From positions 248,001-312,000 of the forward strand of contig NZ_CP119804.1 in assembly GCF_029338375.1 (NCBI RefSeq): DNA of 64,000 nucleotides, read 5' to 3'. The position numbers and the translations under genes were made by a program. This document shows positions 38,235 through 48,202 of the stretch, piece after piece. Each line of letters opens with the position of its first letter. The first letter of the stretch is position 1. The notes beneath the pieces are model-generated. The model saw only the letters and a program-made list of their open reading frames with translations. It did no database searches and was not told where the DNA came from. The stretch is from Halorussus lipolyticus. GTDB taxonomy: Archaea > Halobacteriota > Halobacteria > Halobacteriales > Haladaptataceae.

Positions 38235-38597
38235 GTGATTTCAGTACGGTTCTTGGCGATGCTGAGTACGGTCCTGCTCGTGGTCGGCGCGCTCCTCGTG
38301 GGCGAGGCCCTCCACGGCGGGGTCGTGCAGGGCACCTACAGGCTGACCTCGCCCTACGTCGTCCTGCGGGTGATACTCGGGAGTATCTTCATCGCGCTGG
38401 GCTACCGGTTCAAGACGCCCGCCGAGGAGTACGTCTCGACGCCCTCCGACCAGCCAACTCGGTCCGACCGAGAGGACGACTCACCCGACCCCGACCAGAC
38501 CGGCGAGTTCGACCCGGAGATGTCGCCGCTCGGTGGCGACGGACTCGAACACGTCGATGGGGACCGGCGCGACGCGGGCGACGACCGGGGCGAGTAA
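38235..38597 (+). CDS. Membrane protein with acidic tail, 120 aa
   Basis: A GTG start opens MISVRFLAMLSTVLL and two hydrophobic helices (about 5-25 and 38-58, RVILGSIFIALGYRF), followed by an Asp/Glu/Gly-rich cytoplasmic tail typical of haloarchaeal solvent adaptation. The family is not recognised. It is divergent from pilB and 53 bases upstream of the next small gene cluster. Confidence 0.6.
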   Translation: MISVRFLAMLSTVLLVVGALLVGEALHGGVVQGTYRLTSPYVVLRVILGSIFIALGYRFKTPAEEYVSTPSDQPTRSDREDDSPDPDQTGEFDPEMSPLGGDGLEHVDGDRRDAGDDRGE

Positions 38598-38618
38598 TCC
38601 GCGACTGAAAGTGCGGAA

Positions 38619-38626
38619 CTTTTAAC
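38619..38626 (+). promoter_or_regulatory. TATA-like box of the 38650 operon
   Basis: CTTTTAAC lies about 28 bases before the ATG at 38650, the leaderless spacing. It marks 38650-39657 as a unit separate from 38235. Confidence 0.5.
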
Positions 38627-38649
38627 CTTGGCGAATAATACCACAAACC

Positions 38650-38901
38650 ATGGCGATACGCGAACAAGTACCCAAACCGCTTCGTGGTCCTGCGGGTTTC
38701 ACGTCGTTGGCAGTCATGCTACTCGGCATCGTCGTCGGTTACATCCTCATCACCGTCGGCCTCACCCTGTTTTTCGGCCTCCATCCCATCGAGCAGGGCG
38801 CTATCAGCACCACCGAGTCGATTAGCGTCATGGGCGTCGGCGTCGTTTCGCTCGTCGTCGGCTATCTCGGCTGGAAGGGCTTCAACTACTTCGCCTACTA
38901 A
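38650..38901 (+). CDS. Small membrane protein, 83 aa
   Basis: The 83-residue protein has two helices (FTSLAVMLLGIVVGYILITV and ISVMGVGVVSLVVGYLGWKG). It is the first of three genes separated by only 2 and 7 bases, with a TATA box at 38619. No family is recognised. Tight packing with a soluble protein and another membrane protein suggests a small complex. Confidence 0.72.
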   Translation: MAIREQVPKPLRGPAGFTSLAVMLLGIVVGYILITVGLTLFFGLHPIEQGAISTTESISVMGVGVVSLVVGYLGWKGFNYFAY

Positions 38902-38903
38902 TC

Positions 38904-39437
38904 ATGCCTATCGACGTACGTTCCCACCCCGACACGCCGGATTTGGAGAAGTTGCAGAACCTCGTCCTCGAACCGGTTTCGCAGGACGAGATTCGGCGCA
39001 GACGGGACGACGGCGAGGTGTTGGTCGAGGACGTCGTGAACCAGCGCGAGGACCTCGACGTGCGCGCTCCGATGAGCGACGAACCGGGCGAACCGGTCGA
39101 GGGCGACGTGGGTACCGCACTCTACCGACTGACCCAACTGTTCGGCACCCCGCCTTTCCCCGAGTACATGGCGGGCGAAGACATCAGCGACCGCTACGAG
39201 ACGACCTACAAGTACCTCTTTCACGTCCAACTCGAAGACGACGTAGCGGACCTTCCCGACGAATGGCTGATGACGATTCGGGACTGGGAACTCGAAGTCG
39301 GCGTCGGCATCTGCGAGTGGCGCGACGAGGACGACGAGTTCACCGCCGACGCGGACGTGGCGCTCACCACGATGGCGCTCGCCCAGAACGTCACGAGCCA
39401 ACCCGTCGAGTGCGATTTCAAGGACATCTGGTACTGA
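38904..39437 (+). CDS. Soluble haloarchaeal protein of unknown function, 177 aa
   Basis: The 177-residue acidic cytoplasmic protein starts MPIDVRSHPDTPDLEKLQN. It contains GTALYRLTQLFGTPPFPEYM and a C-terminal beta-rich part with DEWLMTIRDWELEVGVGICE, ending CDFKDIWY. No catalytic motif is seen. It lies between two small membrane proteins in one operon (gaps of 2 and 7 bases), so it may be anchored by them. I do not recognise the family. Confidence 0.75.
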   Translation: MPIDVRSHPDTPDLEKLQNLVLEPVSQDEIRRRRDDGEVLVEDVVNQREDLDVRAPMSDEPGEPVEGDVGTALYRLTQLFGTPPFPEYMAGEDISDRYETTYKYLFHVQLEDDVADLPDEWLMTIRDWELEVGVGICEWRDEDDEFTADADVALTTMALAQNVTSQPVECDFKDIWY

Positions 39438-39444
39438 CGGCGTT

Positions 39445-39657
39445 ATGGACGACCTGAAGGAGGCGATGTACGTCTGGTTGACCGACGAGGGCAACCGGAC
39501 GATACTGCTGTTCGCGCTGGCGTCCGGGTTGGGTCTGAGTAGCCTGCTGTTTTTCATCACGGGTGCGTCGGACTCGCCGACTCGGACACAGTTCGTTCTT
39601 CTCGTGTCTGCGATGGTCGTCGTGTTCTACATGTCGCTCCGGACGAACACGTACTGA
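39445..39657 (+). CDS. Small membrane protein, 70 aa
   Basis: The 70-residue protein starts with an amphipathic segment (MDDLKEAMYVWLTDEGNRT) and has two helices (LLFALASGLGLSSLLFFIT and FVLLVSAMVVVFYMSLR). It is the third gene of the 38650 operon. No family is recognised. Confidence 0.7.
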   Translation: MDDLKEAMYVWLTDEGNRTILLFALASGLGLSSLLFFITGASDSPTRTQFVLLVSAMVVVFYMSLRTNTY

Positions 39658-39745
39658 CCGCAGAGAAACAAATACGTTTCTCTGAGCAATATATCGAGTG
39701 CTTAGAAGCAACTATACGATTCCATTCGACGGGTCGGCAGGGTCG

Positions 39746-40033
39746 CTACCGCCCGGTCAGCACGTGCATCAGGCCGAACGCGACCGCAATCGACCCGACG
39801 AGGAGGCCCGCGAACGCCGGGAGGATGCCGCCGTAGCCGTAGAGGCCGACCCAGTGGCCGCCGTAGGCCGCCACGAGGAAGGCGGGGACGGAAAGCACCA
39901 AGAACAGCGACGAGAGGTAACTGGCGAGCGTGGGGTCCTCGTTGTGGTTGGCGAACGTGCCCCGCTCGCGCACCGGCTTGTCGGGGTTCGGGGTGTCCTT
40001 CGGCACGGGTTGACGTAGCGTAGGCCGGCCCAT
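39746..40033 (-). CDS. Small membrane protein, 95 aa
   Basis: The 95-residue protein has a polar N-terminus (VPKDTPNPDKPVRERGTFAN) and two helices (LASYLSSLFLVLSVPAFLVA and FAGLLVGSIAVAFGLMHVL) with a Gly-Tyr-Gly loop between. No family is recognised. It converges on the 38650 operon. Confidence 0.7.
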   Translation of the reverse strand: MGRPTLRQPVPKDTPNPDKPVRERGTFANHNEDPTLASYLSSLFLVLSVPAFLVAAYGGHWVGLYGYGGILPAFAGLLVGSIAVAFGLMHVLTGR

Positions 40034-40083
40034 AAACGACGCGGTTGGAAGCGGACGAGCGAACGCGGTCGGCGACGACCGGG

Positions 40084-40530
40084 CTACGGTTCGAGAAAGC
40101 CCCCGACCAGCACCGCGCCGAAGTACGACCCGTAGAACGTCATCAGGTACGCCAGAATCCCGCTGGTGACCGCTCGGCCCACCATCCCCCGCAGAACGAG
40201 GTCACGCGCACCCGGCGGGTACGAGAGAATCCACAGCGGCGCTATCCACGCCCCGACGTGGACCGCGAATCCGACTACGACCGCGACCAGCGAGAGACTG
40301 ATGCTCTCGGCGAGGTCCTCGGCGAGAAAGTGGGTGTACGCGCCGGCGAGACCGACCAACACCAGCGCCCACGTCGGTTCGACGCCCCACGGCAGGAGCT
40401 GTTCTTTGATGTACATGAACGTCCCCATCCCGGCGACACCGCCGGTCAGCGTCGCCAGCGCCAGCAGGCGGAGTCGGTAACGAGTCGTCCGACTGCCGAA
40501 CCGATTGGTCGAGAGCGTGTGCTCAGCCAT
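40084..40530 (-). CDS. Membrane protein, 148 aa
   Basis: Four hydrophobic helices are visible (LLALATLTGGVAGMGTFMYI, TWALVLVGLAGAYTHFLAED, ISLSLVAVVVGFAVHVGAWI, GRAVTSGILAYLMTFYGSY). The N-terminus is basic and cytoplasmic. No family is recognised. Its start overlaps the stop of the upstream WHy-like gene by eight bases, so the two are probably co-expressed. Confidence 0.7.
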   Translation of the reverse strand: MAEHTLSTNRFGSRTTRYRLRLLALATLTGGVAGMGTFMYIKEQLLPWGVEPTWALVLVGLAGAYTHFLAEDLAESISLSLVAVVVGFAVHVGAWIAPLWILSYPPGARDLVLRGMVGRAVTSGILAYLMTFYGSYFGAVLVGGFLEP

Positions 40531-41002
40531 CGTCGGCCTCCGTCACCTCGATTTCGACCTGTTTGTCCGTGATACTCCCCCGGATGATACCGCTCACCCG
40601 GAGGGTGCCCGCTTCGATGGCGTCTGCGGCCGCCTCGCGCTTTTCGTCCTTGATGGAGACGCGGCCGGTGACGGTCTTGGTCTCGCCCGCGGGAATCGTC
40701 ACCTCCTCGATGTCGTCGCCGAACCCGGTGACTTGCTCGCCGTCCACGTCGCCGTAGAGGTCGGTCGAGCGCGGCGTGAACGCGCTCCGAGTGGGATTGT
40801 GGACGCGAATCTCGACGACAACGTGGTCGCCGTCGTCCGAGAGGGCGTAGTCGGTCGGCGTCGCGTCGATAGTCACCGCGTTCATCACGGCGACGTGTGC
40901 AGAGAACGTGGGCACGAACAGCGCCGCCGCGACCAGCGCGACGACGAGAAACGACCCCATCGTAATCGGCTTCCGGGGGACGAATCGCGTGCGGTCGGTC
41001 AT
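40523..41002 (-). CDS. LEA/WHy-like domain protein with N-terminal anchor, 159 aa
   Basis: An N-terminal helix (ITMGSFLVVALVAAALFVPT) is followed by a beta-sandwich with VVVEIRVHNPTRSAFTPRST, EEVTIPAGETKTVTGRVSI and a C-terminal KQVEIEVTEADDG. This resembles the WHy (LEA-2) domain, which appears in desiccation- and salt-response proteins; the assignment is inferred from pattern. ATG 41002 is preferred to a GTG three codons upstream. It is co-transcribed with the 40084 membrane protein (8-base overlap). Confidence 0.6.
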   Translation of the reverse strand: MTDRTRFVPRKPITMGSFLVVALVAAALFVPTFSAHVAVMNAVTIDATPTDYALSDDGDHVVVEIRVHNPTRSAFTPRSTDLYGDVDGEQVTGFGDDIEEVTIPAGETKTVTGRVSIKDEKREAAADAIEAGTLRVSGIIRGSITDKQVEIEVTEADDG

Positions 41003-41095
41003 GTACTCCACCAGTTGTCACCACCGCAAAAGAATGTACTGATACGGGAACTCATCACACGACGAGCCGAAGAAAAATCGAAGCGCACCGAGGCG

Positions 41096-42457
41096 TCAGT
41101 CGTCGGCGCTGGCCTTCCGGGTCTTTCGCTCCTCGCCCTCGTAGAGGTGGCAGGCGGTAATCTGGTCGCCCGCCGTGCGGAGTTCGGGGTGGTCCTGCTC
41201 GCAGACGGTCGGGAACTCGCCGTCCAAGACCTCGCGCGCGCCGTCCATGTCCTCGTTGACGACTCGCTCTGCGGCCTCGCGCAGGGTCTGCTCGGCGTCA
41301 CTCGGGAGTTCGAGTTGGCGCAGGTCCACGTCCGCGCCGGTCGCCACGTCGGGGCGATGCTCCTCCGGGATTTCGAGGGTCAGACCGTGTTCGAGTAGCT
41401 CCTCGGTCGCCCGGTCGCCGGCGGTCTCCGCGCTGGTTTGTACGTCCTCGGGACCGAGCTGTTCGGTCAGAATCTTGCGCTTGAACTGGAAGGCCCGGCG
41501 GAAGGCCGGTTGGCTCCCGGTCCAGTCCGAGGGCGGAATAATCTCCGAACACCGGGGGTGGAACCGACACCCGGACGGCGGGTTCCGCGGGTTGGGCACC
41601 TCGCCGGTGACGTTCGCGCGGTGGCGCTCTGCGTCGGGCGCGACTTCGGGCACCGCGTCGAACAGCGCTTCCGTGTAGGGGTGTTTGGGGTCCATCACCA
41701 CGTCGTCGGTCGGCCCCTGCTCGATGATGTCGCCGAGGTACATGATGGCGGTCCGGTCGCACATGTACCGGATGAGCGAGAGGTCGTGGCTGATGAACAC
41801 GTAGGTCAGGCCGTACTCGTCCTGCAGGTCCTTCATCAGGTTCAGGACGCCCGCCCGGATGGACACGTCGAGCATCGAGACGGGTTCGTCGCAGACGATG
41901 AAGTCGGGATTGACGACGAGGGCGCGAGCGATTGCGACACGCTGGAGTTCCCCGCCAGACAGTTCCTTGGGGAACTCGTTGAGGTAGGCCTCGGCCGGCG
42001 ACAGACCGACCTCGTTCAGCACCTCGATGACGCGCTCGCGGCGCTCGTTGTACCCGCCGTACATGTCGTTGATGCGGAGCGGTTCCACGACGGACTGGAA
42101 CACCGTCATCCGCGGGTTCAGGCTCTCGAAGGGGTCTTGGAAAATCATCTGGACCCGCTTGCGGAACTCCTGCTCCTCGCTGTTGGACATGTCGGTGATG
42201 TCCTTCCCGTCGAAGTGGATGGACCCCTTCGTCGGTTCGTGGAGTTGCACCAGCAGTTTGCCGAGGGTGGTCTTGCCACACCCGGACTCGCCTGCGATGC
42301 CCATGATGTCTCCCTCGTTGATGGTGAACGACACGTCGTTGACGGCTTTCACCGGGGTCGGTTCCCGACCCATCAGGCGGTCCATGACCCCCTGCGACAT
42401 GTCGAACCACTTCGAGAGGTTCTCGACTTCGACTAGTGGGTCTGCGTTTCGGTCCAT
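41096..42457 (-). CDS. dppF: Dipeptide/oligopeptide ABC transporter ATP-binding protein DppF/OppF-like
   Basis: This 453-residue ATPase has Walker [15 protein letters not shown], signature [15 protein letters not shown] and Walker [14 protein letters not shown]. The peptide-transporter C-terminal segment is present ([17 protein letters not shown]), with the Cys-rich motif. It drives uptake with DppD. An extra C-terminal domain of about 100 residues after the Cys motif carries helices rich in Glu and Arg. It overlaps dppD by 25 bases and ends the operon. Confidence 0.93.
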   Translation of the reverse strand: MDRNADPLVEVENLSKWFDMSQGVMDRLMGREPTPVKAVNDVSFTINEGDIMGIAGESGCGKTTLGKLLVQLHEPTKGSIHFDGKDITDMSNSEEQEFRKRVQMIFQDPFESLNPRMTVFQSVVEPLRINDMYGGYNERRERVIEVLNEVGLSPAEAYLNEFPKELSGGELQRVAIARALVVNPDFIVCDEPVSMLDVSIRAGVLNLMKDLQDEYGLTYVFISHDLSLIRYMCDRTAIMYLGDIIEQGPTDDVVMDPKHPYTEALFDAVPEVAPDAERHRANVTGEVPNPRNPPSGCRFHPRCSEIIPPSDWTGSQPAFRRAFQFKRKILTEQLGPEDVQTSAETAGDRATEELLEHGLTLEIPEEHRPDVATGADVDLRQLELPSDAEQTLREAAERVVNEDMDGAREVLDGEFPTVCEQDHPELRTAGDQITACHLYEGEERKTRKASADD

Positions 42458-43578
42458 GTTTCCTCCTTACCTGCTTGTTCGCGCATCATTTCGAGTTCGT
42501 TCACACGGTAACACGCCGAGCGATGCTCGTGGCGGTCGGTGGCCTCGGTCCGCGTGCCGGACTCTGCCGCCGGCACGTCGTACATCGGCGGATGCTCGGT
42601 ATGACACTCGTCCACCACGAACGGACACCGGTCGGCGAATCGACAGCCATCGTTCGGGTCTAGCAGGGTCGGCGGCGACCCCGGAATCGAGACCAACTGC
42701 TCCTGTTCCTGCTTGACCGTCGGGAAGGAGTTCTTCAACCCGAGCGTGTAGGGGTTTGCGGCGTCCTGAAGCACCGCCTCCTTCGGACCGCTCTCCATCA
42801 TCTTGCCGCCGTACATCACGCCGAGTTTGTCGCAAATCTCGGCCATGACGCTGATGTCGTGACTGACGACGAGGATGGAGACGTCGAACTCGTCCTGTAG
42901 CTCCTCGATTTCTTCGAGGATGCGGTCCTGAATAATCACGTCGAGCGCGGTGGTCGGTTCGTCGGCGATGAGCATATCGGGATTGCACGCCATCGCCATG
43001 GCGATGACCGCGCGCTGTTTCATCCCGCCCGAGTACTCGTGGGCGTAGTCGTCGGCCCGCTCGGGTTCGATACCCACACGTTCGAGGAGGTCGCGCGCTC
43101 GCTCGTCGGCCTCCTTCCTCGTCGTGTCGGGTTCGTGGCGCAGAATGGCCTCGATGATTTGGTCGCCGACCTTGTAGACCGGGTTCAGCGCGTTCATCGC
43201 GCTCTGGGGAATCAGCGCGATGTTCCGCCAGCGGATGTCCCGGATGTCCTCGTCGTCGAGTTCCGTGAGGTCGGTCATCCCGTCTTCGCGGACGGGATAC
43301 TGGTCGCCCTCGATGATTTCGCGTCGGGGTTCGCCGTTCTCGCCCTCCCATCGGGGAAGGGTGCCGTTGAACCAGACTTCTCCTTGCTCGACGTAGCCGT
43401 TCGCGTCCAGCAAGTGGATGAGCGACTTGCCGAGCGTGGTCTTGCCACAGCCGGATTCGCCGACCAGTCCGAACGTCTCGCCGTGTTCGACGCTGAAACT
43501 CACGCCGTCTACCGCGTGGACCTGCGAATCGCCTGCGTCGTAGCGCACCGAGAGGTCGTTGACTTCGAGTAGTGACAT
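42433..43578 (-). CDS. dppD: Dipeptide/oligopeptide ABC transporter ATP-binding protein DppD/OppD-like
   Basis: The 381-residue ATPase has Walker [15 protein letters not shown], the signature [15 protein letters not shown] and Walker [14 protein letters not shown]. The peptide-specific C-terminal motif is [15 protein letters not shown]. It pairs with DppF to power the DppB/DppC channel. It overlaps dppF by 25 bases and starts one base after dppC ends. Confidence 0.93.
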   Translation of the reverse strand: MSLLEVNDLSVRYDAGDSQVHAVDGVSFSVEHGETFGLVGESGCGKTTLGKSLIHLLDANGYVEQGEVWFNGTLPRWEGENGEPRREIIEGDQYPVREDGMTDLTELDDEDIRDIRWRNIALIPQSAMNALNPVYKVGDQIIEAILRHEPDTTRKEADERARDLLERVGIEPERADDYAHEYSGGMKQRAVIAMAMACNPDMLIADEPTTALDVIIQDRILEEIEELQDEFDVSILVVSHDISVMAEICDKLGVMYGGKMMESGPKEAVLQDAANPYTLGLKNSFPTVKQEQEQLVSIPGSPPTLLDPNDGCRFADRCPFVVDECHTEHPPMYDVPAAESGTRTEATDRHEHRSACYRVNELEMMREQAGKEETWTETQTH

Positions 43579-43579
43579 G

Positions 43580-44539
43580 TTAGTTGTCCTCCTGCGGGTT
43601 GGTCACGTCCTCCATCGAGAAGCCGACGAAGTAGAACGCGGCCGCCAACAGCATGATACAGACGCCCGGCGGGATGAGCCACCACCACGCCTCGAAGACG
43701 TACCCGTTCGACTTGATGTTCTGGAGCATCAGGCCCCACGAGTTGGCGGTGAAGTCCGCGAGCCCGAGGTACGCCAGCGACGCTTGGGCGATGATGGCGG
43801 ACGCGGCGTCCTGCGCGAGGAAGACGAACGCCAGCGGCAGGACGTTGGGCATGATGTGGCGGAACACGATTCGAGTGTCGCTCGCGCCCGCGACCTTCGC
43901 GGACTCGACGTAGGAGCGTTCCTTCAGCGACAGGGTTTCTCCTCGGATGAGGATGCAGTTGTTCAGCCACGAGGTCACGGCGATGCCGAGGATGATGTTC
44001 GTGGTCGTGATGCCCCGAATCGCCACGAGGACGATGAGGAAGGGCAGGAAGGGAAGCCCGTACATCACGTCGACGACGCGCTGGATGGTCTCGTCTATCC
44101 ACGTGTCGCCGTAGAACCCACTGATGAGTCCGAGCGGGACGCCGACGAGGCTCGACAGCAGACCGGCCGCGAAGCCGATGTAGAGCGCGTCGTCGGCGGC
44201 GTGGACGATGAGCGACAGGATGCCCTGTCCGAGGTAGTTCGTCCCGAACGGTGCCCAGAACGGGTCGCCGAACGCCGGCGGATGGGGTAGCGTGTCTGCC
44301 TGCTCGGCAGTCAGCCGCCCCGGTTCGGTTCCGAGGTACGCGCGCCACTCCATCGAGTGGGGCGCGAAGAAGTCGGGGAACAGCGCCCAGAGGATGAACA
44401 TCACCATGATGACGATGCCGAGGACGCCCATCTTCTCCTCGGTGAATCGGTCCCAGCCGCGTCGGAACCGCTCGATGCGTGGCCGCCAGCGTTCTTTGAA
44501 CGAGTCGAATTGTGAACCGCTTTCAGTTTCCGTAGACAT
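43580..44539 (-). CDS. dppC: Dipeptide/oligopeptide ABC transporter permease DppC/OppC-like
   Basis: The 319-residue membrane permease has an N-terminal cytoplasmic region, a first helix ([20 protein letters not shown]), and a five-to-six-helix core with the EAA loop motif ([20 protein letters not shown]) that contacts the ATPases. It is the second channel subunit of the importer. Its neighbours dppB (two-base gap) and dppD (one-base gap) are in the same operon. Confidence 0.92.
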   Translation of the reverse strand: MSTETESGSQFDSFKERWRPRIERFRRGWDRFTEEKMGVLGIVIMVMFILWALFPDFFAPHSMEWRAYLGTEPGRLTAEQADTLPHPPAFGDPFWAPFGTNYLGQGILSLIVHAADDALYIGFAAGLLSSLVGVPLGLISGFYGDTWIDETIQRVVDVMYGLPFLPFLIVLVAIRGITTTNIILGIAVTSWLNNCILIRGETLSLKERSYVESAKVAGASDTRIVFRHIMPNVLPLAFVFLAQDAASAIIAQASLAYLGLADFTANSWGLMLQNIKSNGYVFEAWWWLIPPGVCIMLLAAAFYFVGFSMEDVTNPQEDN

Positions 44540-44541
44540 TA

Positions 44542-45528
44542 CTAGTCACCCCCGAACTTGATCCGCGGGTCGAGATACGTGTACGCGATGTCGGTTACGA
44601 GTCGCATGACGATGATGAGGACGGCGAGCATGAAGAACGCCGCTTGCGAGACGGGGTAGTCTCGACTCAGCACCGACGAGACGATGACCTGTCCCAGTCC
44701 CGGCCAACTGAAGACGTTCTCGATGATGACACTGCCGTCGAGCAGGAAGGCCAGTCCGACGATGGCCTGCGTCGCCACTGGGATGAGCGCGTTTCGCGCG
44801 GCGTGCTTTATCATCACGGTCCGCTCGCTCAGTCCCTTCGCCTGCGCGAGGAACACGTAGTCCTCGCTGGTGACGTTGTTCATCGCCGGGCGCATGACCA
44901 GCATCGCGCCGACCCACGAGACGAAGGCGATGCTGAACAGCGGCAGGGCGATGTGACTGAGCACGTCGATGATGATGTTCACGGTGGTCCACTCGAACTC
45001 GGCGAACTTGGTGAACATGTAGGTACTCGGTAGCCACCCGAGTTCGTAGTTGAACAGCCAGATGAACAACCACGAAATCCAGAAGGCGGGCATCGAATAC
45101 ACGGCCAGACTAGACGTGAAGATGCTCTTGTCCCTCCGGGTTCCGCGCCACCAGCCGAGGTACATGCCCACGAGCGGTCCGACGATGAACTGGACGATGA
45201 ACGCCCCGCCGAACAGCACGACGGTCCGCGGGAACCGGCGGACGATGATGTCCCACACGGGTTCTTTGTACGTCGGCGACCGGCCGAACTGCCCGGTCTG
45301 GTAGTTGACCATGAAGTCGATGTACTGTCTCCAAATCGGTTCGTTGAGGCCCCATGTCTCTCTCAGCCTTCTGATGTCCTCCTGACCGAGTTCCGGAGTA
45401 ATCATCGAGCCGATGAACGACCCCGGCATGCTCCGGATGAGGACGAACAGTAGCGACATGATGACAAGCAGGGTCAGGTAAGACACCACCAACCGCTTGC
45501 CTAAGTATCGTGCGCTAATTCGTGTCAT
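44542..45528 (-). CDS. dppB: Dipeptide/oligopeptide ABC transporter permease DppB/OppB-like
   Basis: The 328-residue permease starts with a helix (VVSYLTLLVIMSLLFVLIR) and the family sequence WGLNEPIWRQYIDFM, then the core with the EAA motif AQAKGLSERTVMIKHAARNA, and ends DIAYTYLDPRIKFGGD as in DppB/OppB. It forms the translocation channel with DppC. A gap of 192 bases separates it from the binding-protein gene, with no clear terminator, so the five genes probably form one operon. Confidence 0.92.
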   Translation of the reverse strand: MTRISARYLGKRLVVSYLTLLVIMSLLFVLIRSMPGSFIGSMITPELGQEDIRRLRETWGLNEPIWRQYIDFMVNYQTGQFGRSPTYKEPVWDIIVRRFPRTVVLFGGAFIVQFIVGPLVGMYLGWWRGTRRDKSIFTSSLAVYSMPAFWISWLFIWLFNYELGWLPSTYMFTKFAEFEWTTVNIIIDVLSHIALPLFSIAFVSWVGAMLVMRPAMNNVTSEDYVFLAQAKGLSERTVMIKHAARNALIPVATQAIVGLAFLLDGSVIIENVFSWPGLGQVIVSSVLSRDYPVSQAAFFMLAVLIIVMRLVTDIAYTYLDPRIKFGGD

Positions 45529-45720
45529 AGTTTTGCTTCGGTTACGGTGTGATTAGTTACTGCCATTGCGACTCTGGCAAATACGTGCTGTTCATGGGGG
45601 AGGTTCGTTATGAATGTGATGATTTACCACGTCACGGACCGCCCCATTCGATTCGACTACTCGGAAGTACTCGCGTTTCGACGTACGAAAACGACGTGCG
45701 AGAGGGAAGGAGTTAGGTCG

Positions 45721-47778
45721 CTATTCCTTCAGGTGGATGTTGTTGAGGGCGGTGCCGAAACTCGCGTACGGCGGGTCCACGAGGCCCTCGATGAAGCCGT
45801 CGAACTTCTCGGTGTTGACCGGCCAGCGCATCTTGTCGTAGTCCATGACGAAGTACGGCATGTCGAGGTAGATGCGCTCTAGGGCCTTCGCGCTGAACTC
45901 GTTACGCTTCTTGGGGTCGAGTTCGGTTCGGGCCTTCGAGAGGAGTTCGTCGGCACTGCCGCCGGCCAGACCGTAGCCCACGCCGTTGTACAACGTCGTC
46001 GAGACGTTCTTCTTCTCGGCGTCGTGGTCCTTCTTCGAGAGGTCGTCGGCGTTGTCCGAGTGGAAGAAGGCGTAGGCCGAGGAACCGAACGGACCGGTGC
46101 CGCCCCAGCCCATCGGGTAGATGTCGAAGTCCTCCTGCTGGTAGACCTTCGAGACCATCGTGTTGAACGACACCGTCTGGGTCTTGACCGGGATGCCGAG
46201 GCTCTTGAGGTTCTTGGCCCACCGCTTGATGGCCTTGGCCTCCTTGGGCGTGTTCTTCGGCGGGTCGATGAAGATGTTAATCGCGTCGCCGTCCATCACT
46301 TCGGGGATGGTCTTGCCGTCCACGCGGATTTCCTTGTCGGCGTTGTCGCTGTCCTTAAGCGCCGAGGACTTGACCTCGCCGAAGGTGTACTCGTGTTTGG
46401 ATTCGGACTGGCTCGCTTTGACACCGGAGAGACTGCCGGGGTACTCCTTGCCGGCGTAGGTGCCCTCGGAGCCGTCGATGACCTGCCCGTCGGTGAGGAA
46501 CTTGCGGACGGCCTCCACGTTCGGGATTGCGGCCTCCTCCGACCGGAAGTCGAAGGCGTTGGTGGCCGGGTGGGTAGACATCTCGCCCTCCTCGGCGAAC
46601 TGGTAGTCCGGACGCGGGGCGGGATACCCCGGCGTCTGGGCGAAGTCGCCCTTGATGGCGTTGTTCTCGAGGAGCCGCTGAATCCAGAAGTACTCGTCGA
46701 ACATGAAGCCCATCGCCTGCTTGAACGCAACGTCGTCGAGGGGCTTCCGGCGACCGTTGAAGCCGAGGTACGAGAACCCACTGTCGACACCGTTGATGAG
46801 GCCCATCCCCTCGGTCTTCTTGACCTCCGACTGCTTCGCGGACTTCATGCTACCGTAGTGGGTGTCGATTTCACCCTGCAGGAAGGCCTGCGTCATCGCG
46901 GTCTGGCTACCGTAGATTTTGAAGTTAACCTTGTCGAGGAAGGGACCGCCGGCGATGATCTGGTCGTGTTCCTTCCGCCAGTCGAGTTGGCTGAGGGTGT
47001 CGTAGTAGTGTTCGTTGTCGAGCTTGAGTTGCATCGAGGTGTCCGGGTTGAACTTCGTGAGTCGTCCCGGACCGAGACCGACCGGACCGTTCTCGGGGTT
47101 CTCCGCCATCGGGTCGTACTGCTTGTAGTTCTTCCCTTCCCACTTGTGCTTGGGCAGGAGCGGAAGACCGCCGAGGGTGTCGTTCTCCCAGTAACCGATG
47201 GGCTTGTTGAGTTTCAGCTCGAAGTCCCAGTCGCTCTTGGAGGACTCCTTGATCTCCTCCATCGGTTCGATAATACTGGCGAACTGACCCGGCACTTGGT
47301 CCATGCAGTACTGGAACGTGAACAGCACGTCCTCCTTGGTGAAGTCCTCGCCGTCGTTCCACTTCAGACCGTCCCGCATGTTGAAGTAGATGCTCGGCTT
47401 GTCGGAGTCGGACTCGATGGTCCAGTCAGTGAAGACCCACGGCTTGACCTCGTTCGAGATGGGGTCAAGCGCGACACCGAACTCGTAGACGCGGTACAGC
47501 GGGACGCCGCCGTAGACAGAACTGGACACGAGGACGTTCGCGGAGTCGGGTTTCGAGGACATCCCGTACCGCAACGTCCCACCCTTGGGGATGTCGCTGG
47601 CGTCACCAGCGACCGTCCCCGACCCTTCGGTCGTCGTCGTCGTCTCCTCAGTCGAGTCCTGATCGCCGCCACCGCTACAGCCAGCAAGAGAGAGGGCAAC
47701 GGCACCAGCACCACTCGCTTTCAGGAACTTTCGTCGGCTATTGTTCGTACCATCCGATCGGTTGCGCCGGTGTGGCAT
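45721..47778 (-). CDS. dppA: ABC transporter substrate-binding protein, dipeptide/oligopeptide family (Tat lipoprotein)
   Basis: The 685-residue SBP_bac_5 protein has a Tat signal (NSRRKFLKASGAGAVALS) with lipobox SLAGC, a Thr/Ser/Glu linker and the mature domain opening GGTLRYGMSSKPDSANVL. Family features include FNMRDGLKWNDGEDFTKEDV, NGPVGLGPGRL and QAFLQGEIDTHYGS. It is longer than the typical 550 residues. ATG 47778 is chosen over an ATG at 47799 because the TATA box at 47802-47809 lies 28 bases upstream, giving a leaderless mRNA. It is the first gene of the operon. Confidence 0.93.
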   Translation of the reverse strand: MPHRRNRSDGTNNSRRKFLKASGAGAVALSLAGCSGGGDQDSTEETTTTTEGSGTVAGDASDIPKGGTLRYGMSSKPDSANVLVSSSVYGGVPLYRVYEFGVALDPISNEVKPWVFTDWTIESDSDKPSIYFNMRDGLKWNDGEDFTKEDVLFTFQYCMDQVPGQFASIIEPMEEIKESSKSDWDFELKLNKPIGYWENDTLGGLPLLPKHKWEGKNYKQYDPMAENPENGPVGLGPGRLTKFNPDTSMQLKLDNEHYYDTLSQLDWRKEHDQIIAGGPFLDKVNFKIYGSQTAMTQAFLQGEIDTHYGSMKSAKQSEVKKTEGMGLINGVDSGFSYLGFNGRRKPLDDVAFKQAMGFMFDEYFWIQRLLENNAIKGDFAQTPGYPAPRPDYQFAEEGEMSTHPATNAFDFRSEEAAIPNVEAVRKFLTDGQVIDGSEGTYAGKEYPGSLSGVKASQSESKHEYTFGEVKSSALKDSDNADKEIRVDGKTIPEVMDGDAINIFIDPPKNTPKEAKAIKRWAKNLKSLGIPVKTQTVSFNTMVSKVYQQEDFDIYPMGWGGTGPFGSSAYAFFHSDNADDLSKKDHDAEKKNVSTTLYNGVGYGLAGGSADELLSKARTELDPKKRNEFSAKALERIYLDMPYFVMDYDKMRWPVNTEKFDGFIEGLVDPPYASFGTALNNIHLKE

Positions 47779-47801
47779 ACCATTGTGGTATGCAATCATC
47801 C

Positions 47802-47809
47802 ATTTAAAT
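47802..47809 (-). promoter_or_regulatory. TATA box of the dppABCDF operon
   Basis: ATTTAAAT is centred about 28 bases before the ATG at 47778, the exact leaderless spacing. This decides the start of dppA. Confidence 0.65.
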
Positions 47810-47923
47810 CTACTGGTTACGGAATGGTACAGGGTAACGTTTCAATAGGTACGTTCAGCGAACACTCATACAGGTTGGCTCTGTACTGCGATTAGCGGAG
47901 TAAGGAGGAGTTACGGCGTGGTA

Positions 47924-48202
47924 TTACTCGCCGAGGCCCTCACCGTGAAGGCCCATGTAGCCGAAGTAGACTGTCGCGGCCCCGGCCATCGAGGCCATCG
48001 TTATCCAGAGGTCCGGCGTGAGTGCGCTAGGGTTCGACTGGGCCCAGAAGATGCTCATCACCGACCACAGCGAGGCGACGGCGAACGCGAGCATCATTAT
48101 CCACGTCCCGAGGAGTCGCTCCTCGGTGCGGGCGGCGACGAGCGCAACCGTCATCAGCAACCCGGCGATAATCGCAAGGACTGCGCGAGTGTCTAACGCC
48201 AT
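47924..48202 (-). CDS. Small membrane protein, 92 aa
   Basis: The 92-residue protein has three hydrophobic helices (VLAILAGLLM-type region at 8-20, WIMMLAFAVASLWSVMSIF, and DLWITMASMAGAATVYFGYM), connected by short loops. No family is recognised. A TATA-like CTTTTATAC on the minus strand (48233-48241) lies about 35 bases upstream. Confidence 0.7.
   Translation of the reverse strand: MALDTRAVLAIIAGLLMTVALVAARTEERLLGTWIMMLAFAVASLWSVMSIFWAQSNPSALTPDLWITMASMAGAATVYFGYMGLHGEGLGE

Noticed and set aside
37976..38335. Minus-strand frame in the pilB spacer
   Set aside because: No protein-like composition; it overlaps the start of the 38235 gene on the other strand.
46024..47895. 623-codon plus-strand frame over the dppA gene
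   Set aside because: Antisense shadow rich in Val/Leu/Arg/His; dppA on the other strand has signal, lipobox and family motifs.
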